NCBI GenBank assembly: GCA_009869945.1 | Contig: WIXG01000001.1 | Span: 496,001-560,000, forward strand | Origin: Mesaphorura yosii | Lineage: Eukaryota; Arthropoda; Collembola; Poduromorpha; Tullbergiidae | DNA length: 64,000 nt | Direction: 5' to 3' | In this document: one piece after another, positions 46,079-57,356 of the stretch | How the letters are laid out: every line of letters begins with the position of its first letter | Numbering within the stretch: the stretch's first letter is position 1 | The notes under the pieces: model-generated | Seen by the model: the letters and a program-made list of their open reading frames with translations, nothing else | What the model was told of the DNA's origin: nothing | The model's database searches: none | Position numbers and translations under genes: made by a program

Positions 46079-46822
46079 TTAGTCCGATGCGGCGACCAGA
46101 AGGGCACCAGCGCAGAAGCAGATACAGAGTAAGAAGACGAGCACAGCACCAAGAACAATTAGTGTGACCGTCAAGAACCAAAATGCAAACAAATAGACCA
46201 CTGAATGACAATAATGGTCCACTTGATCCGCAGCAAGATTCTCATTCTTAGTGTAGATGACAGTCGAGTAGATACGATAGACAATCACGCAGGTGTAGAC
46301 GAAGAGAACCAGTTGCATGGTCTTGAGAACAGAATTGATGCACACGAAGCATGATGGTTTCTTGATGTCCTCAGCGTCTTCGATCACAACGCCTCCACCT
46401 TGCATAGCTCGACGTTCTTTGGCCCGGTCCATTGTGTCCAGGACTCCAATCACAAAGGCAACGGTGCCCAGAGCAATCAACATGATCGGAATGTTTGGTT
46501 GGGCAGGACAGTCGTTTAAGTGCACAGCGCCAATGATAATAGATGTAATGGAGACGATGTTGAGTAATACCAAGACCACGACTGCGATGATCAGATTGCA
46601 GCAGAGGGTACCGCACATCAATGCGTAGACTCCAGCAGGTCCACCTTGAACTTGCGCGGCCGCCATTCGGATTCTGGTTGAGCGTGCCATGAAGTTAGCT
46701 CCTTGAGGGTAGTTTGGCTCCTGGTGGCGCAGTGGTGTAGATTGATCCGGTTCATTGCCAGCACCAGCCCCGCTTCGCTCAGTTTCAACTTCGCCTGCAC
46801 TTCCATTCTTTTCGGGGTCCAT
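46079..46822 (-). CDS. TMEM272-like four-pass membrane protein (copy 2)
   Basis: A single coding exon of 247 aa, ATG at 46822. An acceptor-like CTTTCAG lies about 20 nt upstream, so a 5' UTR intron is likely. The N-terminal 60 residues are Glu/Gly/Pro-rich and hydrophilic. Four helices follow. Between helices 1 and 2 the loop carries VHLNDCPAQPNIPIMLIALG, the TMEM272-like signature, and the loop before helix 4 carries YCHSVVYLFAFWFLT. The gene at 8678-9510 is a distant paralogue with the same Cys-Pro and Cys...Tyr landmarks. The function of the family is not known; a plasma- or endo-membrane location is expected. Confidence 0.78.
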   Translation of the reverse strand: MDPEKNGSAGEVETERSGAGAGNEPDQSTPLRHQEPNYPQGANFMARSTRIRMAAAQVQGGPAGVYALMCGTLCCNLIIAVVVLVLLNIVSITSIIIGAVHLNDCPAQPNIPIMLIALGTVAFVIGVLDTMDRAKERRAMQGGGVVIEDAEDIKKPSCFVCINSVLKTMQLVLFVYTCVIVYRIYSTVIYTKNENLAADQVDHYCHSVVYLFAFWFLTVTLIVLGAVLVFLLCICFCAGALLVAASD

Positions 46823-47978
46823 TATATTAAAAGCAGTTTTTACTCTGAAAGAAAGGAAATCAGTAAAATGTAAGTAATAGTATTACAAAGCAAGTCTCAA
46901 GTATGATCTTTAATCCGAAGGTGATGGTTGAAACGTGCAGTGAAGTTGAAGTTACCTTTCGGCTTTCGTTCCTGAATTTCAGACTCGATGCGACGAAATC
47001 GACCAAAATGATAATTGCGTAGTGGTTCACAGAATTCGAGTCCGAGAATCAGCAAATAGCTGACAGTGACAGTTGATACGATAAGCTGTATTTGACCATG
47101 CAACCTCAAAATATGCAGTCGTCAGTTCTGTTTCAGGTTGAAAGACAGCGGCAACAGAAACTAACCGATTTCGCCCGATGTCAATGACTCACTGTGTCAG
47201 CGTGTACACCGAAACTCGGTTTCCTGTCGCTTCCAGTTACTTGAGCACTACTTCTGCATTTATTTTAGAGTGAAATAAATTACAGCGTGCAACAGCGTAG
47301 GCGAAAAGAGAAACATCAATATTAACACAGACGAGCTGGAACCAGAGCCAAGACTGAACTGAAGAACGAATACACTGTGTATGCGAATGGGAACACTCTC
47401 ATCTCTCCTGTTTCAGTTCATATGGTTCGTGTACTGGAAATTGGAATCGTGCTCGTGGGTTTAAGTACGGTAGAGAAAAAACTGTTCCGATGTGAAACGA
47501 AAGCAGTTGGAGAACGGGAAACCGAGAGCCCACGGACACGCTGAGAAACTGCTTGAGACCTGGAGAACTTTGTTACATCCTGTTTTATAAATTCAGAACT
47601 GTTACGCTCCCAATTCGTATTCAATCTCGATACAAGTCACGTACTCGCCATTATTAGGAGAATTATGACAATCAAACACGGGACAGAGGAAATTTGTACA
47701 CGCCAAGCAGGGCAGGGTGTAGGAAAAGGAATGTACTTCGAATTTGGAGTAATCGATAAAAGTAATTCCCCTTTATTGAGGGCAGCTGCTGGGTGCAGGT
47801 GAGACTGTGAAAGAGACAGCACTAAATAAATTGGGGATTAACTGCAATGCGAACTGCTCGGTTCCAAGAGAATGAAAAATAAGAGACAGGCACGGGCTTC
47901 CGAGACACAGTTCGCTTTATTCCTGGACAGACGTCCAATTTGCACCAAGAGAAAGGCAGTATTAGTACTCTGACACCC
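46823..47978. other. intergenic region
   Basis: Holds the promoter of the TMEM272-like gene and the 3' UTR of GH31 gene A (both minus strand). No other gene recognised. Confidence 0.35.
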
Positions 47979-50450
47979 TTAAGCTTGGAGTTTGGCGAGC
48001 GTAGAGCTCTTAATGAAGTACGGCAACACAGTCAGCGAAGCTGGATAGTTAGTAAAAGTGCCAGGACCAAAGTACCGAACACCGTTCCTATCAACCCATT
48101 CTCCGCGTGGGAAATAAATGTTTCGAGACACTGCACCTTCTTCCACGACGGGCGCAACGAGTATGTCGTCCCCAAGCATATATTCTGAAAGCAAAAGAAA
48201 TAGCAGCAACAGCCACCGAATTCAAATTTCATCAGAGATAAAGATAGCTTACGGTCGTCAATTGTATAAGTGTTAGCGTCATCTGGGTCTTCCCACCAAA
48301 TTGGACGATTGATCGGACTCCCGTCGACCAGCGCCTGATCAACTGCCTTGTAAATCAGGTCCTGATACCGTTCTCGGAGAGCAAGCACGTCCTTGCAAAT
48401 TTGCACTGTCTAAATGGCATTAATAAGAGTAGGAGTGATTAAGTCGACAAGGCACTAACGTCCACTTCATCATTTGCTACGTACTTCAGCGTCGTAATCC
48501 CACGGTACAAGTGAAAATTGGACGGCAGGCATGAAAGCATTCGCTTGCATCCATCTTATGTACAGTTCTTTATTTGGTCGACCGCCGTATGCGTTGCCAC
48601 CAATCATATCGGGAAGGACGAATGGGTAGCCAAGAACACCGAAAAGGAGCAGTGTCGGAATCAGAGACTTCAATCCGTTGTCGTATCCCCATCTTGAGTC
48701 CTTGTCCAGCATGCGGGTGAAAATCGGTTCTCTCTTTTCATGGTTCATAACATTCATGATTATTCGTATTTATTCGAAAAAGCGAGGAGAAAGAGAAGTA
48801 TTTTACCTGATTTCTTCTCCCTGTTCGCACTTCCAGCATGCCTCCGAACGAGACAAGCGCCTCAACGTACTTTGTCGAGTACAAATTGGGTTCAAGCGCT
48901 GCGTCACCGGTTAGTCGGAATGACCGTGGCAGATAACCCGTTTCTCCTGCATCAAACTTGAAGGAATCGATGTTATATAGGGCCTGAAGTGCCTCCAACC
49001 GCGCCTTCCACCATGCAGTTGCAGCTTCATTTGTGTAATCAATTATACCGGCAACGCTTCCTTGCCACCAGTCCGTCATTGCAGGCATGCCTTTCTCGTC
49101 GTTGACAAAGAATCGGTTCTCGATTGCAGTTTGGAATGACGGACAATCTTAAATTGAAAAGTTCAACCTGAAGCATGTGTGAGCAATATACTGTGGAGTT
49201 TGTAGTTGGGACTTACTGAAATTGATGAAAGGGTGAATCCAAAGCGTGACCTTCAAGTCAAGGTCGTTTAATGTTTGCACCATTTGTGTCACGTCGGGAA
49301 ATTTCTGCGTATTGAACTGCGCTTCACCGTAGCAGTTTTCCCAGTCATCGTCGATTTCAATATGAGAATTGTTTACGAAGCCTTCACTTTTCAACCTCTG
49401 CGCATACTCAATAACACGAGTTTGGTCGACGCCCGTGTGATATTGGGCCCAAGTGGACCAGAAAGGATGCAGCAGCATTGTACGATCAGGAGCACCGCTT
49501 GGCGGGACTGGGTAATATTTCTTCAGTGACCGTTCATGCGCATCCTTCAGGTTCGCCCCGGTGCAAAATGTGTACTTGAGTTCGAGCACGTCCCTTTTCT
49601 TGTACGGGTGCTTGTCTTGAGCGGATAGACAGACCTGATTCGCGTGCTTGGTTCCCCAACCTGTGCCAATCAAGCAGATTGTAATCGTAGTTATCACAGG
49701 CCTAAATTAGATGCGTGAAGCCGATGCCCAGTTTAAGCGTACTTGTGAAAAGAGGAACATCTTCATCCACGATAAGCGCGACTCCAGACGATATTACCCA
49801 GTAATTTTCCACCAGGCTATCCCAACTCCACCCAGTTACCATTGGAGCCTCCTCTCGTGTGACCTCTTCAATTGGCCAAGTCTGATACCAAGTCTCTGTG
49901 CCGCCGTACCTGATAGCATTAATTTAGAATTTGCAGAGTAATTCAAGAAAATGTTGGAAAATGAAGGTAAGGTAAGTTTGTTGGTAAGTACCAATGAGAG
50001 TCGAGGTCAAAGCAGTCCTCGAGTTTCCTGGCTTGCGTGGATGTCCAAACGAGGCGGACACAGCGGTCGGCGTCTTCCACTATTTGAAGCTTTGCGTAGT
50101 CTCCGTAGCTGCGACACGCCTCGTACCCTGCATCGGGAACGCAGGCTTCAGACTGTCCAACGGACGATGGAGCGGACATTCCAAGATTGCCCCGCAACAG
50201 AACCCGACCTTAGAAAAGCCGTGCAAGGGCGTCATTTCACTGGCGGCTATTAACTTCTCGTAAACATTTGCTTACCATCTTCTGCATAAACTTCAAGAGG
50301 TATTGCATTGTCAGACTCTCTTGTGGTTAGCTTGACGATCTTGGCGATTGTATCGTCACCGACTTCACTTGGACTATTCTTGAAAGAACAGACCGTAGAG
50401 CTCAGCATCAGCAGGCTGCACCAGAAAATGAGAATCTTCATTCTCCCCAT
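47979..50450 (-). CDS. secreted GH31 glycosidase A (MYORG-like)
   Basis: Eight exons: 50276-50450, 49992-50208, 49743-49909, 49217-49660, 48807-49147, 48485-48733, 48253-48409, 47979-48184; 651 aa, consistent phases. [22 protein letters not shown] is a signal peptide. An N-terminal beta domain ([12 protein letters not shown]) precedes the GH31 barrel: [42 protein letters not shown] with the nucleophile Asp400, then [10 protein letters not shown] with candidate acid/base Asp458 or Asp460, and [14 protein letters not shown]. The set matches myogenesis-regulating glycosidase (MYORG/KIAA1161) homologues, a family with alpha-galactosidase activity. Unlike vertebrate MYORG it has a cleavable-looking signal rather than a type II anchor, so it may be a gut or extracellular enzyme. 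Tandem duplicate of gene B; one intron (49910-49991) is absent from gene B. Confidence 0.9.
49276..49385 (-). repeat. 110-bp identical tract shared by the GH31 genes (copy A)
   Basis: Base-for-base identical to 52399-52508 (offset 3123). It lies inside exon 4 and encodes the segment around [13 protein letters not shown]. Sequence on both sides is clearly diverged. Confidence 0.95.
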
Positions 50451-51066
50451 CTTGTCCTCTGCAGAAAGCTTGCCGTCTTTTCCCACCAACTTATTCTAGG
50501 GAAAAAATAATTAAAGATTGATTACAAATGGATGTTCTTTTAAGTAGCCTGCTCGGATAACGATGTGAGAACTGACGTGCATGCACTGTCGATCAAATCG
50601 ACAATCAACAGATGACATAATTTAGAAGTGCGAGCTGACATCGTCTGTTGTAAGGCTACAGTTATGCAAGCTGACTCCAGCTTCGGCCTCTGCCTCTTCA
50701 GAGTCCATCAAAATTAGATTTATGTCAAGTATGTCACTGCCGCACAAACACTTCACGCTTCAACATTTAATCGGATTTTTAAAAGGTGTGTACTTTAATG
50801 GAAACTAGTGGACGTGACCTTTATTTTCACCTTTCCCTTGTTGTCAGCTTGACTCAAGCTGACACACTTTGAGCTGCACTATTTTTTTCTCTGAACACAC
50901 TGAAGTCTATGTTGACGTAATCATGTTATGCTGTAGGCGCACGTGCTCAGGTAAAAGGAATCGATTACTGTGGTAGTTGTTTAAATCATTCACACTTAGG
51001 TGTCAATTGTTTTTATTTCAATTTATTTGCACATCAATTAGATGGGAAGCACAAAATATTCAGGAA
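50451..51066. other. spacer between the two GH31 genes
   Basis: About 0.6 kb, presumably promoter of gene A and 3' UTR of gene B. A minus-strand AATAAA-type signal lies near 51010-51020 (plus-strand TTTATT). No gene. Confidence 0.35.
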
Positions 51067-53567
51067 TTAATCTTTGGTAAGTTTTGCAAGCGTGCTGCTC
51101 TTGATGAAATACGGCAAAGTTCTCAGTGGAGCTGAGTAATCGGTCAAGGTGGCGGGGCCAATATGCGTCGTTCCATCGGGACCAACCCAGCTACCACGTG
51201 GCAGGTAAATATTGCGCGTGGTGGCGTTTTCGACTACGACCGGTGCAACGATAATATCTTCTCCGAGCATGTACTCTGAAAATTATAGCAGACACAGAGA
51301 CACAATGATCAATTTTTCGTCTTTGCTTCGTAACGACAACGCAGAGGAGGAATCTGCAGATCGCAAACACTCACGATCATCAATTGTGTACGTTGCAACG
51401 TCGTTGGGGTCTTCCCACCACATCGGACGGTTGATTGGGGTGCCATCGACCAGCGCCTGGTCAACGGCCTTGTAAATCAAGTCTTGGTACCTTATACGCA
51501 AGGCCAGAACCTCCAGACACACTTGCACTACCTGAAATGTTCAAATGCGGCATTGAGGGTTGTTGATAAGGGAAAGGATCTAGGAAGCAACCTGTTCTTA
51601 GATGCATTGCGGCATGATACTTACTTCCGCGTCGTAGTCCCACGGTACAATCGAGAATTGGACGGAGGGCATGAAGGAATTGGCCTGCATCCACCTGATG
51701 TACAGTTGTTTGTCAGGACGATTACCATAAGCGTTGCCACCAATCATGTCGGGAAGGACGAAGGGATATCCAATAAGACCAAAGTGAAGCAGGGTTGGGA
51801 TCAGAGAAGCAAGGCCATTGTCATGAAGCCACTTTGAGTCTTTGTCGAGCATTCTAGTGAAAATTGGCTCCCTCTGCAGAAACGAAAATAAATGTCAAAG
51901 GGAAGTACTGGAAAGAAATTCACCCAATTTCGATTTGTACCTGATTCCGTCTACCAGCTCTAACTTCCAGCATACCTCCAAACGATACCAGAGATTCCAC
52001 GTATTTGGTAGTGTACAAATTGGGTTCAAGGGCTTCGTCACCGTTCAGGCGGGTTGAATGTGGTAGCCAATTTGTCTCACCAGCATCGAACTTGAATGAA
52101 TCAATATTATACTGCGACTGAAGCCCCTCCAGGCGTGCCTTCCACCAAGTTACGGCTGCCTCATTTGTGAAGTCAATGATTCCACTCGGATTTCCTTGCC
52201 ACCAGGATGTCATTCCGGGCTTGCTTTTCTCATCCTTCACAAAGTAGGAGTTTGTGATGGCAGTTTGGAAGGATGGACAGTCTAAAATATGAATTTCAGT
52301 TAATAAGTCTTCGTTGGAATGTATAAATGTGTGCCCTACTGAAGTTAATGAAGGGATGAATCCAGAGTGTAACTTTCAGGTTTAGAGCGTTCAATCTCTG
52401 CACCATTTGTGTCACGTCGGGAAATTTCTGCGTATTGAACTGCGCTTCACCGTAGCAGTTTTCCCAGTCATCGTCGATTTCAATATGAGAATTGTTTACG
52501 AAGCCTTCGCTGATTAGTCTTTCAGCGTACTCGATGACGAGACTTTGATTGACAGCTACGTGATACTGTGCCCAGGTCGACCAGAAAGGATAAAGCAGCA
52601 TCGCACGGTCTGGAGGACCGCTTGGCGGAACCGGGTAGTATTTAGGAAGCGTCTTCTGGTGAACGTCTTTCAGATTCTCTCCCGTGCAAATGTCGTACTT
52701 CAGTTCCAAAGTCTCTCGCCGTTTGTAGGGATAAATATCTTGAGCAGACAGACAGACATGGTTGTCGTGCTTTGATTGCCAACCTAAGGTAAAAATAATG
52801 TACAGTCCATTTCGGCTGTCCCCTGGTGAAAATCATATACGAATGTGAAAGCATTCTAGCTTACTTATGAAGAGAGGTACATCTTCATCCGCCACGATCG
52901 ATACTCCGGTCGAGAGAAGCCAGTAATTCTCAGTTACTCCTCCATATTCCATTCCCGCCAGAGAATCACCAGTGACCATTGCCGCCTCGTTTCTCCAAAC
53001 CCCTTCAACAGGCCACGCTTGGTAGTACGTCTCGCCGCCACCATACCAATGGACGCCAGATTCCAGTAGGAAACAGTCCTCAATCTTCCGCGCAAATGTT
53101 GATTGCCAAACGAATCTGGTGCAGTTGTCGGTTCTTCGCACAAGTTGAAGCTTGGCGTAGTCTCCGTAATTGAAGCAATCAGTGAATCCAGCATCTGGAA
53201 TGCATGAGTCGACTTGGCCGACGGATGACGGGGCGCTCATGCCTAACGAGCCTCGGAGCAATGTTCGGCCTGGAATAGTAGCATCGAGTCTCAGTGTGTC
53301 TCATCTCATAGATAATTTTTCATAACAATTTTCTGTTTCATCCTGCCACCCCTACTTACCATCGACTCCGAAGACCTCCAGTGGTATTGCGTTATCACTC
53401 GCTTTAGCCGACCCGGGCGTCAGTCGGACATAACTAACATTGGCCTTCTTTCCAACTTGGTTGGCGGGTTTGTACTGGTTCACTGTAAAAGGGGTGCTTT
53501 TACTTCTGGACGAAGCGTAGGCGCAAGCCACGAGTAGAAAACACAAGAGTAGCTTCAGTGACTTCAT
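51067..53567 (-). CDS. secreted GH31 glycosidase B (MYORG-like)
   Basis: Seven exons: 53360-53567, 52865-53269, 52340-52783, 51941-52281, 51625-51873, 51375-51531, 51067-51275; 670 aa, consistent phases. MKSLKLLLCFLLVACAYASS is a clear signal peptide. The domain plan equals gene [44 protein letters not shown] (nucleophile Asp418), [10 protein letters not shown] (candidate acid/base Asp476 or Asp478), [14 protein letters not shown]. Exon 2 is unsplit, where gene A has an intron. The N-terminal region is 12 residues longer and Lys-rich. Likely a hydrolase of alpha-galactoside or related sugars outside the cell. A TATA-like ATAAAA and a TCAGTT initiator lie upstream, suggesting strong, regulated expression. 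Confidence 0.91.
52399..52508 (-). repeat. 110-bp identical tract shared by the GH31 genes (copy B)
   Basis: Partner of 49276-49385. Lies in exon 3 of gene B. Identity stops abruptly at both ends. Confidence 0.95.
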
Positions 53568-53614
53568 GTTGATCTGCTCTCTCTGGAGACTTCACAATTC
53601 GAACCCACACCCTG

Positions 53615-53657
53615 AACTGAGACAACTTCACTGCACTCTCCCGGCCGTGTGTTTTAT
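53615..53657 (-). promoter_or_regulatory. candidate TATA and initiator of GH31 gene B
   Basis: Minus-strand ATAAAA at 53657-53652 and TCAGTT at 53620-53615. The spacing is about 34-39 bp, slightly wide. The predicted 5' UTR would be about 50 nt. Confidence 0.45.
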
Positions 53658-54868
53658 TCTCAAGTATGAGGACGAGCGCAGCAAGAACTTGACAGGCGCT
53701 GAAACTGAAAGCAAGAACAGAAGGCTTATCTCATTGTCGTTAAAAACATGTTGACCCACTAGATCCACTCCAGCCGCTCACTCACACTGTCCTTCGTTTG
53801 TCATGTGCACTGTTGTACAATTGACATGCTCAGGCGTAACTTGAGGCGACACCACACACCAGTGACACCAGTAGAGTTTTAAAGGACGGTAAGCCTTATG
53901 CAAAAGCAGGACTTTGAACTCTCAGCAGTTGATTGTGTTAACTTCAAATTATGTCACTTGCCCGTTATCAACGTGTCTGATTAATCACTCAGTCGTGTAA
54001 ATCGCAAACACTTTCAATTTCAATTGTCCATTGTCCAACAAATTGAGTAGAAATTAGAAAAGCTGATACACCTTCCCCACCTTAGCTGCTCGTGTCGGAT
54101 CGTCGACTGTAACATGATTAGATTTTGGCTTTGACAACTGCGCTGCGACATTCGTTCATCGTAAAATTCTAAATTAAGACTCTGACTCCAGCGCACTGTA
54201 GCATGATCTGTGAGGATGATCTTGTCCGCGTTGTGTCCTTTCTGCTAATGTACTCCTCACATAATTTGTCTATATTTAGCTCAGTAAGAACAAAGACGTA
54301 TAAGGGCACAGTGAATGCGAAGATTTAACGACTTAGAATTGTTGCGAACGGGTTATGAAATGACCACGACATTCGATTGCGGAGTCACGGCTTGTTGTAT
54401 AGGCTGCATCGCATTCATGCGTCTCGTACCTCACCGGTCGGCTTATAAAACGAATCTATTCCATCGGGTCTGAGAGGAACGATGATGCTCACGAGTTGAC
54501 GGATAATTGAATCATTACAAACTTCAATCCAATCAGTTTAACTTTCAACAATTATCTAACTTTAGTGACTCTGCAATCCGCAGCTACTAGTTAGTCTGTA
54601 ACGTCTGCGTAATTATAACATTAATAATTAGTCCAAGAGCCCAAGCTAGTGACTGACCCAACTGTTTCCTAAAACTTCGTCACCAAATCCTCACTCTCGG
54701 GTAATACCAGTCTCCGACGAATCTAATTCGAAGTAAGTTACTATTTGGCCGTTGCCGGCTACTTGAGTTGTTGCTTAATCATCTAAGAACTAAATCACCG
54801 CTTTCAGTAAAGGGCAAAATCGAGGATGTTTCCAAGCATAAGCTGTTAGACATTGGTTCGTAATGTAA
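53658..54868. other. intergenic region, 1.2 kb, divergent promoters
   Basis: Lies between the start of GH31 gene B (minus) and the SAND/MYND gene (plus). No coding motif, repeat or RNA gene recognised. Confidence 0.4.
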
Positions 54869-56089
54869 ATGTGGAATGTCAGGGTGTGTGCTGCTTGTGG
54901 AAGCAGTACCAGGGCGAAGGAGCGTCTTCAAAAGCATCATGTCAATCAGAACTCATCTGGGCTCAAGCGCAGTGCTTCTCAAAAAGTAATTCTCACAACT
55001 CCACACGCCACAATGGAAGAGTCTCCTTGTTTCTTCATTTCAAATGGTCGAACCTTGGATTGGGAAGAGGAGGCCCGTAAACGTGCATCAATACCTGTTT
55101 TTTGCAAGGGTATCGGCGGTGAGCTCGATAAAAACAAGTTTGGAGCTTGGCAGAATGGAAAATGTATCCAAAAAGAAGGTCGCTTGATCACACCAAAAGA
55201 GTTCGTGGAAGAATGCGGAGGTTCTATACGAAATTGGAAGAGAATTCATGTTGGAGAAAAACTTGGAGAACCATTACTGGAACTCATTAAAAAAGAAGTC
55301 CTTCGTGTCCACGCTACCACATGCAAATGTGCCACCTGTATGGGCGACTCCAACACCGCCGTCGTACTAAGACAGCCGTACAAACGAGAACCTCCTCTGA
55401 CGCAAACTCGAACTTATCGAAGCGGTAGCAGCTTAAAGCAAGCGAAGTTAGCGACGGAAGTCACTGAAGAATCTGTACACCGTGGCATATCACACTACTC
55501 CCTCTCTGTCTGTACTCTTCTTCCTACTGCACCATTAGAAAGGGCAGTGAAAAAACTTTGGAAGGAATTCCCCGAAGACAATGACGATGAGGAATGGAAA
55601 ACGTTAGTGGACGAAGTGGACAAAATTTTCTTATCGGCAGAAAACTTGAGGGAGTTGGTACATGTGAGGAACGAGGCACGGACCAAACGGGTGGAGTTTG
55701 AACGATTGTCACTGCAAACTCAACGTGGGGCTTACGTATATGAACAGACTCCAGGACCTAGCTCCAACGCTACTGATCATGAGATGAATGAAATAATACA
55801 GCCAGGAGCGTTCGACTTCAACAGCAACCGTCAAATTTCATCTTATTACTGGCTTGGAATTGAAGACGGCCGCCAACTAGATCCGAGAGGTTTTGCGCGC
55901 ATCCATGAAAATGTTATTACGGCTAGGGTTTCATTATGTGACAACGAGAAATGTGGCCGAGAACTACGTGTGGAATACTTGGAATGTAAAGTCTGTCACT
56001 CTGCCCATTATTGCAACGCAATCTGCAGAATGGTTAGTCCGAAGCACAAGGCTCGTTGCCTTCCAGAACTGCGTCTGCTGCGCAATTAA
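54869..56089 (+). CDS. intronless SAND + MYND protein (DEAF1-like)
   Basis: A single uninterrupted frame of 406 aa. The SAND domain (about 76-148) shows VFCKGIGGELDKNKFG, the ITPKEFVEECGG block and SIRNWKRIHVGEKLGEPLLE, followed by CKCATCMGD as in DEAF1. SAND normally binds DNA through a KDWK core; here it is RNWK. The C-terminal 357-397 is a MYND zinc finger with C..C..........C..C....YC...C...H...C spacing. The middle is Ser/Thr-rich with a coiled-coil-like segment (about 240-300). The order SAND then MYND is the DEAF1 plan, so a nuclear transcription factor is likely. Absence of introns is striking because every other gene of this size in the window has several; retroposition of a Deaf1 mRNA is plausible. 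The N-terminus (VCAACGSS...HH) has a possible extra zinc-like motif. Confidence 0.82.
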   Translation: MWNVRVCAACGSSTRAKERLQKHHVNQNSSGLKRSASQKVILTTPHATMEESPCFFISNGRTLDWEEEARKRASIPVFCKGIGGELDKNKFGAWQNGKCIQKEGRLITPKEFVEECGGSIRNWKRIHVGEKLGEPLLELIKKEVLRVHATTCKCATCMGDSNTAVVLRQPYKREPPLTQTRTYRSGSSLKQAKLATEVTEESVHRGISHYSLSVCTLLPTAPLERAVKKLWKEFPEDNDDEEWKTLVDEVDKIFLSAENLRELVHVRNEARTKRVEFERLSLQTQRGAYVYEQTPGPSSNATDHEMNEIIQPGAFDFNSNRQISSYYWLGIEDGRQLDPRGFARIHENVITARVSLCDNEKCGRELRVEYLECKVCHSAHYCNAICRMVSPKHKARCLPELRLLRN

Positions 56090-56236
56090 TGCGATCATTG
56101 ATCAGCTCAATCCAGACACACTGACAAATCGTGCCATTGTCATTGACGGAAGAGAAGATATGTGGAGACAAGCTGGTTTGTTTCAGTTCTAACCATTTTC
56201 GTTCATATTGTGAAAAGCTGTCTGTTTATAATTGAC

Positions 56237-56242
56237 TTTATT
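56237..56242 (-). terminator. poly(A) signal of lysozyme gene
   Basis: Minus-strand AATAAA 22 nt past the lysozyme stop codon. Confidence 0.55.
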
Positions 56243-56257
56243 GATTTCTTAATTGTA

Positions 56258-56263
56258 AATAAA
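56258..56263 (+). terminator. poly(A) signal of SAND/MYND gene
   Basis: Plus-strand AATAAA 169 nt past the stop; it directly abuts the lysozyme stop codon (56264-56266). Confidence 0.55.
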
Positions 56264-56892
56264 TTAAACGTATAAGCTGGTGCAGTTGTTGATGTACGAA
56301 TTGACGTCACGCCCTTGACAGTGTTGCTTCCAAGCAGCCCATGCGTCGAAACCATTCTTTGTGTTGAATTTTGTGATGCGGAAGATTCTTCTAGCACAAA
56401 CAGAGTCATCCGTTATGTCATCATTTTCTAGATCTGCAGTCAAGATACTAATTTAGGTCAGCATAAGCCCCAGCGCAGCGAATGAAATGTGTAACCTTTG
56501 CAATTGATTCCACACGCGCCGTCAACCTTCCCATTGGCACACCAGAACTTGTCGCTGATCTGGAACAGGCCGTGATCCAGACTCCCGTCTGAATTCAGGT
56601 TCCCGACCGACGACGTGTCGAAGTTAGACTCGTGTCGAATTAGGCAAATCCCTGGAAGATAGACAGACACGTTATGTTAGTTTACTTGTAGACAAAAGGT
56701 GCTATTATTGTAGATCTGATTCATGTTGCTTTTACAGTCTGCGATGTCTTTGACTGGAAAACGATGCTTTTGGACCATCTCTTGTGCTAGTTCACATGGC
56801 TCGTATATTTTAGAGTCGACGCCTTTAAATAGTTGACAAGTGCCAACTACAACCAACAAAAGACGCAGACGACAAAAGACCAGCCCGCTCAT
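56264..56892 (-). CDS. c-type lysozyme (GH22)
   Basis: Three exons, 56736-56892, 56496-56651, 56264-56433, both introns in phase 1; 160 aa. MSGLVFCRLRLLLVVVGTCQ is the signal peptide. The mature part follows the c-type plan: CELAQEMV, WICLIRHESNFDTSSVGN with catalytic Glu60 (Glu35 of hen lysozyme), NSDGSLDHGLFQIS with Asp78 (Asp52), FWCANG, CGINC, then DLENDDITDDSVCARRIF, and the AW.AWK.HC motif near the end. Both catalytic acids and the conserved Cys are kept, so it should hydrolyse peptidoglycan as a digestive or immune enzyme. The C-terminus is a few residues longer than in typical members. It converges on the SAND/MYND gene with overlapping 3' ends. Confidence 0.92.
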
Positions 56893-57330
56893 GTTCCACA
56901 ACCCGGAGAATCTATCAGCTGCACAACAACGCCACGGTACAATTGGCGTCAGAATGATTGAAATCAGTGCAGCCAATTAAGTGTTTAAATAATTTCATTC
57001 TCGTCCCAATTTTCCTAATTCACCAGGAGTAATGACATTAATTTGAGGGTATTGACTCTTCTGTGGTGGCAATTTGTGGTATTGAGTCTATAGTTTATTT
57101 GAGATACAATGCTGTTCACCCTAAATATTCGAGCATATGTAAAATGTAATGTTAATACATTCAAATCAACTATTTCCTAGAACGATAGTTCCTCCTGGAA
57201 ATTCCTTGTCCTGCTTCGTGTGACTGACCGCTAGCATGTTCCCGGCTAAGTGTCCAAAGTATCTCACACCATGAAATAAATGCTAACTACATCAATTAAT
57301 CTTAACCAGGCAATAGTATCAATTTTATTA

Positions 57331-57356
57331 CATCGACATCGACATCGACTCATCGA
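57331..57356. repeat. CATCGA short tandem repeat
   Basis: Three perfect CATCGA units, then CT, then a fourth unit. Confidence 0.75.

Noticed and set aside
55893-56192. Plus-strand frame overlapping the MYND region
   Set aside because: It is a +1 shadow of the SAND/MYND coding sequence.
56976-56976. Longer lysozyme start at 56976
   Set aside because: The codon there is TTG; the first ATG in frame is 56892 and gives a proper signal peptide.
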